64,000 nucleotides of DNA. It comes from Clostridia bacterium. GTDB taxonomy: Bacteria > Bacillota > Clostridia > Christensenellales > Aristaeellaceae. The stretch spans positions 103,869-167,868 of the forward strand of contig JAFXVR010000038.1 of the NCBI GenBank assembly GCA_017534885.1. The letters are read 5' to 3'. Of the stretch, positions 37,618-44,958 are shown piece by piece (within the stretch, counting starts at the first letter, position 1; each line of letters begins with the position of its first letter). The notes below the pieces were generated by a model. That model had not been told where the DNA came from, did not search any database, and saw only the letters and a list, made by a program, of their open reading frames with translations. The position numbers and the translations under genes are program-made.

Positions 37618-40488
37618 ATGGCACAGCAAAACGCAAAAAACGCGAAAAGCGCCAAGAAGAAAAAGCAGAAACAGCCCCATGTCCTGAGCGTGGACAGCCT
37701 CTTTGCCCGCGGCATAACCGGCGGACTGATGCTGGTGCTCGGCCTGGTGCTGTTCCTGGCGGTGGATCTGCGCCTGGCCGGTGACGCGCTGGCCGGTCTG
37801 CGTATTGTGACCTTCCGCCTCTTTGGCGCGCCCGCCTTTATGCTGCCGCTGCTGCTGGTCTGGGCCGGTGTGACGCTGATCCGTTCCGCCAGCGTGGTGG
37901 TGCGTTATCGTCCCCTGGTCTTCGCCTCCCTGCTGTATTTGCTTCTGCTCACTCTGATGAACCTGATCGTATATACCGGCAGCCCCGCCATGCCGCTGAT
38001 GGAATATGTCACCGTCAAGGGCGGCTATGTCTGGCAGGGCGCCATGCTGGAGACATGGGACTTCTGCTTCAGCCTGGCCACTGGACAGGGCCGGGCCGGG
38101 GGCGTGTTCGGTGCGCTGCTGGGCTGGCCTCTGTGGCGGCTGACCGGCGCTTCCATCGGCGGGCTGATCACCGGCGGCCTGATGGCCCTTGTGCTGGTGC
38201 TGCTCTTCCGGCTTGATCTCTACGGTGTTTACCAGAAGCTGGCCCGGAGTCTCCGCAATCGTCCGAAGCAGCCGCGCCAGGCTGTGCCGGCACGCAACTA
38301 TGTGCCTATGCCCCAGTACGCCGGGGTAGCGCCCCAGCCGCCCATTCAGCGCCAGCCGCCCCAGCAGCTGCAGCAGGCCCAGGCCTGGCCCCAGCAGCAG
38401 GCGCCGGTCAATCCCCCGCCTCAGTCCTGGCCCACCGGCAATCAGAGCCGCGCCGGCTTTGCCCCGGTGCGCGAGGAGACTCAGCTTCCCCCGTCCGCTT
38501 CCAACGCTTCTTCCCTGCTGGGCCGTCTCCGCGGTTTCCTGGATCGCGGCGCACAGGAAGCGTCCGTTCAGCCCACGCCTGTCCGTTATCCGTCTCCGGC
38601 ACCCGCTGAGAATCCCGCGCCCAGGCGCAGTACCCGCCAGAACGCCGCCCAGCCGGAGAGCGCTCCGCCTGCTCCGGGGCCCACGCCGGTCTATGCCGTG
38701 CCGGACGCCGTGGCCAGAGCGAGCCAGGAGACCGGCCCTGTATCACCGGAGAGCGAGGCTCAGCCCCGCCCCCGCCGCAGCCGTCGCAGTGCGAAGAGCA
38801 CCGCATCCACCGGCCGTCAGCCGGCTGTTCAGACCCCTGTCGATGAGGATCTGCCGCCCTGGGATGTGGACGAGGGCACCAATGCCCCCGTGCTGCCGGT
38901 GATGCAGGCCGGCCAGCGCAGCCGCTACAAGCCGTCCCTGGACATCGCCGAGCCTGCCGAGGGTGATCTGACCTTGGGCGAACTGAACGCGCCCCCGCCC
39001 GAGCCCGAAGTCCCCTATACCTATCCGACTCTGGAGCTGCTCCATCCCGCCGTTCCGCGGGCGGACATCGATCCGGACGAGGATCAGAAGCGCATCCAGC
39101 GGCTGGAAGAAACCCTGCAGTCCTTCAACGTCAGCGCGCAGGTGGTCAACGTGGTGCACGGCCCGGCAGTCTCCCGCTTTGAGCTGGAGCTGGCCCCGGG
39201 CATCCGCGTGAGCAAGGTCACCGACCTTCAGCAGAACGTGGCCATGAACATGGAGGCCAAGTCTGTCCGCATCGAGGCGCCTATTCCCGGCAAATCCCTC
39301 GTTGGCATCGAGGTGCCCAACCGCACCATCGCCATGGTCACCCTGCGGGAAGTGCTGGAATCCCCCCAGATTCAGAACGCCACCAAGCCCCTGATCGTCG
39401 CCCTGGGCAAGGACATCTCCGGCACGCCCATCGTCTGCGATCTCTCCAAAATGCCTCATCTGCTCATCGCCGGCCAGACCGGTTCAGGCAAGTCCGTGTG
39501 CATCAACGCCATCATCAACAGCCTGCTCTATCGCTGCTCCCCCAAGGATGTGCGCCTGATCCTCATCGACCCCAAGGTGGTGGAGCTGCAGGGGTACAAC
39601 GGTGTGCCGCACCTGCTGCTGCCCGTGGTGTCCGAGCCCCACAAGGCCTCCGGCGCCCTGGCCTGGGCGGTGGACGAGATGATGCTGCGCTACAAGAAGT
39701 TTGAGGAATACAAGGTCCGCGGCATTGACGGCTACAATGAGATCATGCGCAAGGACGGCCTTGACACCATGCCCCGCATCGTCATCATCATCGACGAGCT
39801 GGCCGACCTGATGATGGTCTGCAAGAAGGACGTGGAGGAGCGCATCTGCCGCATCGCCCAGCTGGCCCGGGCAGCGGGCATCCACCTGATCGTGGCCACC
39901 CAGCGCCCCTCGGTCAACGTCATCACCGGCCTGATCAAGGCCAACATCCCCAGCCGCATCGCCTTCAAGGTCGCCAGCTATGTGGACAGCCGCACCGTAC
40001 TGGACAAGATCGGCGCCGAACAGCTGCTGGGCAACGGCGACATGCTCTACATGCCCACCGGCCAGTTCGAGCCCACCCGCATCCAGGGCTGCTTCCTCTC
40101 CGACGAGGAAGTCAACGCGGTGACCGACTACGAGCGCGAGCACAATCCCTCCCGCTACGACCCGAGCATCATCGAGGCTCTGGATCACGTGGACGACGAG
40201 GGCGGCGCGCCTTCCCGCTCTTCCACTTCCTCTTATTCTTCTTCGGATGACGGCGGCGGACGCGAAACCGACTCCGACCTGCTGCGCAAGGCCATCGAGA
40301 AGGCGTTGAACGACGAGCAGATTTCCACCTCCACCCTGCAGCGCTACCTGCGTGTCGGCTACGCCCGGGCCGGACGGATCGTGGACGCCATGACCCGTCT
40401 GGGCGTGATCTCGGAGCCGGACGGCAGCAAACCCCGCACTGTGCTCATCACCCGCGAGGAATACGAGCAGATGAAGGACAGCCTGTGA
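37618..40488 (+). CDS. ftsK: DNA translocase FtsK/SpoIIIE
   Basis: 956 residues; hexameric ATP-driven DNA pump at the septum, used in chromosome segregation and, in spore formers, forespore filling. Four membrane helices within residues about 30-205, a Pro/Gln/Ala-rich linker to about 470, the alpha/beta motor with Walker A GQTGSGKSVCINA near residue 619 and Walker B IVIIIDELADLM near 722, ATQRPSVNVITGLIK, and a C-terminal gamma winged helix (about 885-950) with TSTLQRYLRVGYARAGRIVD. The linker is long and low in complexity. Start has AAGGAGG. Confidence 0.97.
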   Translation: MAQQNAKNAKSAKKKKQKQPHVLSVDSLFARGITGGLMLVLGLVLFLAVDLRLAGDALAGLRIVTFRLFGAPAFMLPLLLVWAGVTLIRSASVVVRYRPLVFASLLYLLLLTLMNLIVYTGSPAMPLMEYVTVKGGYVWQGAMLETWDFCFSLATGQGRAGGVFGALLGWPLWRLTGASIGGLITGGLMALVLVLLFRLDLYGVYQKLARSLRNRPKQPRQAVPARNYVPMPQYAGVAPQPPIQRQPPQQLQQAQAWPQQQAPVNPPPQSWPTGNQSRAGFAPVREETQLPPSASNASSLLGRLRGFLDRGAQEASVQPTPVRYPSPAPAENPAPRRSTRQNAAQPESAPPAPGPTPVYAVPDAVARASQETGPVSPESEAQPRPRRSRRSAKSTASTGRQPAVQTPVDEDLPPWDVDEGTNAPVLPVMQAGQRSRYKPSLDIAEPAEGDLTLGELNAPPPEPEVPYTYPTLELLHPAVPRADIDPDEDQKRIQRLEETLQSFNVSAQVVNVVHGPAVSRFELELAPGIRVSKVTDLQQNVAMNMEAKSVRIEAPIPGKSLVGIEVPNRTIAMVTLREVLESPQIQNATKPLIVALGKDISGTPIVCDLSKMPHLLIAGQTGSGKSVCINAIINSLLYRCSPKDVRLILIDPKVVELQGYNGVPHLLLPVVSEPHKASGALAWAVDEMMLRYKKFEEYKVRGIDGYNEIMRKDGLDTMPRIVIIIDELADLMMVCKKDVEERICRIAQLARAAGIHLIVATQRPSVNVITGLIKANIPSRIAFKVASYVDSRTVLDKIGAEQLLGNGDMLYMPTGQFEPTRIQGCFLSDEEVNAVTDYEREHNPSRYDPSIIEALDHVDDEGGAPSRSSTSSYSSSDDGGGRETDSDLLRKAIEKALNDEQISTSTLQRYLRVGYARAGRIVDAMTRLGVISEPDGSKPRTVLITREEYEQMKDSL

Positions 40489-40653
40489 CGGGTAGACTCA
40501 GCCCTCAGTCTCCTCCCCTCTGTCATACCGGCGCGGCATATCCGGACAGTTCAGTCTTACTGCCCGGAATGCCGCGTTTTTTGCTGGCCTCCTGCAGGTA
40601 TTGCGTTTTGCTCCCGGCGTCGCTTCTTCCGCATCAGCCCCGGGAAAACAAGC

Positions 40654-40682
40654 TTGACAAGGCAACAGCCGCATGATAGGAT
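40654..40682 (+). promoter_or_regulatory. Possible upstream promoter of nadD
   Basis: Perfect TTGACA (40654-40659), 17-bp spacer, TAGGAT (40677-40682). It would give an about 140-base leader. Confidence 0.55.
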
Positions 40683-40771
40683 GATATCAGGGATGTATGT
40701 GTCCGATCCGCCAGGAATAATACAAAAGTTTTGCGAAATATGATAATTGTCTTTCATTCTTCTCCCGGCAC

Positions 40772-40800
40772 TTTTCATTCCGCCCCAAATCGTATATAAT
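40772..40800 (+). promoter_or_regulatory. Promoter of nadD-yqeK / rsfS
   Basis: TTTTCA (40772-40777), 17-bp spacer, perfect TATAAT (40795-40800), with the start codon 27 bp downstream. Confidence 0.6.
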
Positions 40801-40827
40801 TATCATGAATGAAGCAGGAAGGGAAGG

Positions 40828-42093
40828 ATGAAGGTGTCCAAAGCGCGGATCGGCATCATGGGAGGGACCTTCAATCCCATACACGAGGGGCACATCCACA
40901 TCGCGCGTGCTGCCATGCGCGCGGCGAAGCTGGATCAGGTGCTGTTCCTTCCGGACGGTCAGCCCCCGCACAAGACCGGCATCGCGCCCGCTGAAGACCG
41001 TTGGCGCATGGTCTGCGCGGCCGTGGCGGGCGAGGAAGGGCTGGTGCCCAACCGCATGGAGCTGGACCGCACCGGCACCACCTATACCTTTGACACCCTG
41101 ACGGAGCTGCAGAAGGCTTACCCCCGGGCGCAGCTGTTCTATATCATCGGCACGGACACCCTGCTGGAGCTGAAGAACTGGCACCGGTACGAGGAGGTGC
41201 TGAAGCTCTGCGCCTTCCTGGTCTGCCCCCGCTCCACCAAGGCCAGTCCGGAGGAGGTGCTCGCCGAGCGCCGCCGGCTGACGGAGCTGGGAGCCAGCCT
41301 GGTCAGCGTGGACACGGAGGTGGTCGATATCTCCTCCACCGCCATCCGCGAGGCCATTCTTTCCTCCTCCCCTACTGATCTTTTGTCGCCCGTGGTGCAG
41401 GAGTACATCTCCCTCTGCGGGCTCTACGGCGGCCAGCCCATCGATCCGCGAATTCAGGAGTGGATGACCCGCCTCTTTGCCGACCTGAACCTGAAGCGCT
41501 TCGCCCATTCCATCGGCGTCGCCTATACCGCCCGCAGCCTGGCGAGAAACCACGGCGTGGATCAGGTCAAAGCGGAGGTCGCGGCGCTCCTGCACGACTG
41601 CGCCAAGTGCATGCCCCTGCGCGAGATGCAGCAGCTGGCCCTGTCAAAGGAACTGGTCAGCGATCCGGAGCTGCTGTCCAGCAACGCGCTGCTCCACGCC
41701 CCCGTGGGCGCATACATCGCCGAGACGGTCTACGGGCTGACCGACCCGGAACAGCTCAGCGCCATCGCCAATCACACCACCGGCAAGCCCGGCATGAGCA
41801 AGCTCGACCTGATCGTCTATCTGGCTGACAAGATCGAACCCACCCGCAAGGACTATCCCCTGCTGAACAAAATCCGCATGATGGCGCCCCTCTCCCTGGA
41901 GCGCGCCGCCGTCATGTCCATGGAAGGCACCGAGAGCTATGTCACAAAAGGCGGCAAGCCGCTTCATACGCAGACAAGGGATACCATCCAATGGCTGAAG
42001 CAGCAGCTCAGCCCCCGCGCCGCATCGAATCAGAAGGAGGAATTGAATGGAACATCTGGAACTGGTCAAACTGATGGCACAGACGCTCTATGA
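40828..42093 (+). CDS. nadD: Nicotinate-nucleotide adenylyltransferase fused to YqeK HD hydrolase
   Basis: 421 residues joining two normally separate enzymes. Residues 1-about 200 are NadD (GIMGGTFNPIHEGHI with the nucleotidyltransferase HxGH-type motif, LFYIIGTDTLLEL, VDISSTAIREAI), making deamido-NAD in NAD synthesis. Residues about 210-400 are a YqeK-type HD-domain hydrolase (KRFAHSIGVAYTARSLA, ALLHDCAKCMP, NHTTGKPGMSKLDLIVYLADKIEP), in other bacteria a diadenosine tetraphosphate hydrolase. nadD and yqeK are often adjacent in Firmicutes; here they are one open frame without a stop. The frame runs 47 bp past the rsfS start. AAGGAAGGATG precedes the start. Confidence 0.93.
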   Translation: MKVSKARIGIMGGTFNPIHEGHIHIARAAMRAAKLDQVLFLPDGQPPHKTGIAPAEDRWRMVCAAVAGEEGLVPNRMELDRTGTTYTFDTLTELQKAYPRAQLFYIIGTDTLLELKNWHRYEEVLKLCAFLVCPRSTKASPEEVLAERRRLTELGASLVSVDTEVVDISSTAIREAILSSSPTDLLSPVVQEYISLCGLYGGQPIDPRIQEWMTRLFADLNLKRFAHSIGVAYTARSLARNHGVDQVKAEVAALLHDCAKCMPLREMQQLALSKELVSDPELLSSNALLHAPVGAYIAETVYGLTDPEQLSAIANHTTGKPGMSKLDLIVYLADKIEPTRKDYPLLNKIRMMAPLSLERAAVMSMEGTESYVTKGGKPLHTQTRDTIQWLKQQLSPRAASNQKEELNGTSGTGQTDGTDAL

Positions 42094-42436
42094 CCGGAAG
42101 GCCTACGACATCCTCGCCCTGGATGTCCGCCACCTGACCGTCATCTGCGAATACATGGTCATCGCCACCGGCCGCAACGCTAACCAGGTTAAGTCCCTGG
42201 CGGACGCGGTGGACGACAAGATGGCCGAAAACGCCTATGCCCTCAAGCGCAGCGAGGGTGGAAGCGATGGCAAGTGGATCGTGCTGGATTACGGCGATAT
42301 CATGGTGCACATCTTCCACCAGGAGGAGCGCAAGTATTACAACCTGGAGCGCCTCTGGAACGACGGCACCAACGCCATCGATCTGGGTCTGGCAGAAGAC
42401 GACGACAGCGCCCCGGCGGCAGAAACAGAAGGCTGA
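42047..42436 (+). CDS. rsfS: Ribosome silencing factor RsfS
   Basis: 129 residues; binds ribosomal protein L14 and blocks subunit joining when nutrients are scarce. Motifs: MAQTLYDRKAYDILALDVRHLT, YMVIATGRNANQVKSLAD, and GSDGKWIVLDYGDIMVHIFHQEERKYYNLERLW. The gene starts inside the end of the nadD-yqeK frame with its own AGGAGGAATTG site, so translation is likely coupled. The nadD-yqeK-rsfS order is classical in Firmicutes. An acidic tail ends the protein. Confidence 0.97.
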   Translation: MEHLELVKLMAQTLYDRKAYDILALDVRHLTVICEYMVIATGRNANQVKSLADAVDDKMAENAYALKRSEGGSDGKWIVLDYGDIMVHIFHQEERKYYNLERLWNDGTNAIDLGLAEDDDSAPAAETEG

Positions 42437-42497
42437 CCGCCCTGAAGAAACATCACTCTGCGCACTCTGCCGGTTATAGCGTGTTTTTGTTGCGCGC

Positions 42498-42533
42498 AAA
42501 AAGAGACACCGTTCTGCGATGCCTCTTTTTTTG
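42498..42533. terminator. Bidirectional terminator between rsfS and rfbC
   Basis: AAAAAGAG(A)CA with TG(C)CTCTTTTTTT (42498-42509 and 42518-42533), one mismatch in the stem; T tracts face both converging genes. Confidence 0.75.
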
Positions 42534-42549
42534 TTCTTCTGAAATCCGA

Positions 42550-43140
42550 TCAGTCCCGGAGCCTCGGCCAGCGCTGATCCTTGTCGGACATGATCAGCGG
42601 TGTGCCGTCCGCCATGGCGCAGCCTTCCGCTGAAGCCGTGTCCCGCTGCGGGATCACCAGCCCCGGCCATTCCACGCCGATGTCCGGATCGTTCCAGGCA
42701 ATGCCGAACTCATCGCCCGGATGCCAGTAATCCGTCACCTTGTAGCAGAAGGTCGCCCGGTCGCTCAGCACCAGGAAGCCGTGGGCAAAGCCCTCGGGAA
42801 TGTAGAACTGCTTGCGGTTCTCCGCGCTCAGCTCCACACCGCGCCACTGGCCGAAGGTGCTGCTCTCGGGCCGCAGGTCCACCACCACGTCAAACACGCT
42901 GCCGGCGATGACCCGCACCAGCTTGCACTGGGGGAAGTTCTTCTGGAAGTGCAGTCCCCGCAGCACGCCCTTGACGGACTCGCTCTGGTTGTCCTGCACA
43001 AAGCGCCGGGTCAGGCCCTTTTCCGCCATGTCCCGCTCGTTGTAGGTCTCCATGAAACTGCCGCGGCTGTCTCCGTGCAGGGTGGGCTCAATGATGTACA
43101 GGCCCTCGATGCCGGTGCCGGTCACTGTGATCTGTCCCAT
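42550..43140 (-). CDS. rfbC: dTDP-4-dehydrorhamnose 3,5-epimerase
   Basis: 196 residues of the cupin-fold epimerase making dTDP-4-keto-L-rhamnose. Motifs: DSRGSFMETYNERDM, VQDNQSESVKGVLRGLHFQ (substrate loop and catalytic His), DLRPESSTFGQW and QFYIPEGFAHGFLVLSDRATFCYKVT. The other rhamnose genes rfbABD are not in the window. It is the last gene of the phosphonate operon, 12 bp after the hexapeptide protein, so it may serve a glycan carrying the phosphonate. Confidence 0.95.
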   Translation of the reverse strand: MGQITVTGTGIEGLYIIEPTLHGDSRGSFMETYNERDMAEKGLTRRFVQDNQSESVKGVLRGLHFQKNFPQCKLVRVIAGSVFDVVVDLRPESSTFGQWRGVELSAENRKQFYIPEGFAHGFLVLSDRATFCYKVTDYWHPGDEFGIAWNDPDIGVEWPGLVIPQRDTASAEGCAMADGTPLIMSDKDQRWPRLRD

Positions 43141-43152
43141 GTGTGTTCCTCC

Positions 43153-43818
43153 TTACCGCGTTTCCCGGGCGATGACAAGACCGCCCGTTTTCCAGATGCT
43201 GCCCGCCGGCACAAAGCCGCGCACGGCGGACAGCGGGTAGATGCTGCTGTCCCGGCCGATGACCGTGCCCGGATTGAGCACGCTGTTGCAGCCCACCTCC
43301 ACCCGGTCGCCTAAGATCGCACCCATCTTCTTGAGGCCGGTTTCGATCCTCTCCTCCCCGTCCCGGATGGTCACCAGGGTCTTGTCGCTCTTGACATTGG
43401 AGGTGATGGAGCCCGCGCCCATGTGCGCCCTGAAGCCCAGGATGCTGTCGCCCACATAATTGTAGTGCGGCGTCTGCACTTTGTCAAACAGGATGACGTT
43501 TTTGAGCTCCACCGAGTTGCCCACCACGCAGCCCGCGCCCACCAGGGCCGATCCCCGGATGAAGGCGCAGTGCCGCACCTCGGTCTCCGGCCCGATGATG
43601 CATGGCGCGCCCAAGAAGGCCGTCGGGGCAATCACCGCGCTCCGGTGCACCCAGACCTGCGGCGCGGTTTCGGCGTATTCCGCCGGGTCAAGGGCGGGGC
43701 CCAGCCGAAGGATCAGCTCCTTGATGCCGCCCAGAGCCTGCCAGGGGTAGTCAAAGCCCCGGAGCCAGTCCCCGGCCAGGCTGCGGGTCAGGTCTAACAG
43801 TTCGGTTGTCTTCAACAT
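43153..43818 (-). CDS. Hexapeptide-repeat (left-handed beta-helix) transferase-like protein
   Basis: 221 residues. Helical N-terminal lead (about 1-50), then left-handed beta-helix repeats of the [LIV]-G-x4 kind (VWVHRSAVIAPTAFLGAPCIIG, HCAFIRGSALVGAGCVVGNS, NYVGDSILGFRAHMGAGSI, VEVGCNSVLNPGTVIGRDS), as in acyltransferase halves of GlmU-like sugar nucleotidyltransferases. The nucleotidyltransferase half is absent. It is 15 bp downstream of ppd in the phosphonate operon. Likely role: acetylation or presentation of a sugar or phosphonate intermediate; specificity not determinable. Confidence 0.85.
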   Translation of the reverse strand: MLKTTELLDLTRSLAGDWLRGFDYPWQALGGIKELILRLGPALDPAEYAETAPQVWVHRSAVIAPTAFLGAPCIIGPETEVRHCAFIRGSALVGAGCVVGNSVELKNVILFDKVQTPHYNYVGDSILGFRAHMGAGSITSNVKSDKTLVTIRDGEERIETGLKKMGAILGDRVEVGCNSVLNPGTVIGRDSSIYPLSAVRGFVPAGSIWKTGGLVIARETR

Positions 43819-43833
43819 ATGCTTCTCCTGATT

Positions 43834-44955
43834 TCATCCGCGGTTCCGCAGAAAGGTCATGAAAGTCGTCTTGTTCTCCTGTGGGGTGGTGGTGGGCCGC
43901 CCCAGATCAGCCCGGGCGCCTAAGGCGCACTTCACTTCAATGAAGCAGGTCTCCCGTGCCTCAGCCGCCTCCGCCAGCGCTTCCCGGAGGGACGCAAGGC
44001 TGTCAGCGCTGCTGACCTTCGGATAGCCGCAGGCCCGGGCGATGTCCGTCAGGGAGATCTTCCCGGCCACCGTGGGCATGCCGCCGACGGTCTCATGCGC
44101 CTCGTTGTTGATGACGATATGCACCAGGTTGCCCGGCTTCTGGCTGCCGATGACCGCCATCGCGCCCAGATGCATCAGTGCCGCGCCGTCCCCGTCGATG
44201 CACCAGACCTTCGTGTCCGGCTTCTGGCAGGCGATACCCAGGGCAATGGAGGAGGCGTGGCCCATGGAGCCCACCGTCAGGAAATCCCGGTGATGCCCCT
44301 GGCCTCTTGCCTCCCGGATCTCAAACAGCTCTCGGCTGGCCTTGCCCGTGGTGCTGACGATGGGACTCTCCCCCGCCGCCTCCGCGATCAGGCTGATGGC
44401 CTCCTCCCGGCAGATGCTGCCGCGGTTGGAATAAGCCGTCTTTTCGCCGGTCAGCGCGCCTTTTGCGACGACGAAGGCCACACACTCGCCCTGAGCGAGG
44501 CGGGTTCGAAATCCTTCCATCGCCTCCGCCAGCTCCTCCTCCGATGCCTCCGGGCGGAGAACGAAATGCGCCACCCGCATCACCCGCAGCAGCTCCAGCG
44601 TCACCTCACCCTGATACACGTGCTGGGGCTCGTCGTGCACACCGGGCTCACCCCGCCACCCAATGATGAACACCGTCGGGATGGCGTACACCGCCCGGTC
44701 CAGCAGGGAGGCCAGCGGATTGATGATGTTACCCTCGCCGCTGTTCTGCATGTAGACCACCGGCACCTTGCCCGTGGCCAGGTGATAGCCCGCCGCCAGC
44801 GCGGCCGCATTGCCCTCGTTGGCTGCGATCACATGATGGGTGGGATCAATGCCCCAGCGCCGCATCAGTGCGTCGCAGAGCACCCTGAGCTGAGAATCCG
44901 GCACACCGGCGTAGAAGTCCGCGCCGATGGCTTCCATGAACTTTTCAACCCGCAC
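43834..44955 (-). CDS. ppd: Phosphonopyruvate decarboxylase
   Basis: 373 residues, ThDP- and Mg-dependent; converts phosphonopyruvate to phosphonoacetaldehyde, making the unfavourable PEP mutase step irreversible. N-terminal domain with AANEGNAAALAAGYHLATGKVPVVYMQNSGEGN (pyrimidine-binding, catalytic Glu) and C-terminal ThDP site GDGAALMHLGAMAVIGSQKPGNLVHIVINN. It starts 3 bp from the end of the PEP mutase fusion gene, so the two are translated together. The next usual enzyme, 2-aminoethylphosphonate transaminase, is not found in this window. Confidence 0.96.
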   Translation of the reverse strand: MRVEKFMEAIGADFYAGVPDSQLRVLCDALMRRWGIDPTHHVIAANEGNAAALAAGYHLATGKVPVVYMQNSGEGNIINPLASLLDRAVYAIPTVFIIGWRGEPGVHDEPQHVYQGEVTLELLRVMRVAHFVLRPEASEEELAEAMEGFRTRLAQGECVAFVVAKGALTGEKTAYSNRGSICREEAISLIAEAAGESPIVSTTGKASRELFEIREARGQGHHRDFLTVGSMGHASSIALGIACQKPDTKVWCIDGDGAALMHLGAMAVIGSQKPGNLVHIVINNEAHETVGGMPTVAGKISLTDIARACGYPKVSSADSLASLREALAEAAEARETCFIEVKCALGARADLGRPTTTPQENKTTFMTFLRNRG

Positions 44956-44958
44956 GGC

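Larger units (their letters stand above)
40489..40827. other. Intergenic region ftsK / nadD
   Basis: 339 bp without a supported gene. Holds two promoter-like sites reading toward nadD (40654-40682 and 40772-40800). No clear terminator was found after ftsK, and nothing else is recognised. Confidence 0.55.

Noticed and set aside
41970..42093. Frameshift at the nadD-yqeK/rsfS junction
   Set aside because: Both frames are open and each has its proper end or start; an overlapping arrangement explains the data without an error.
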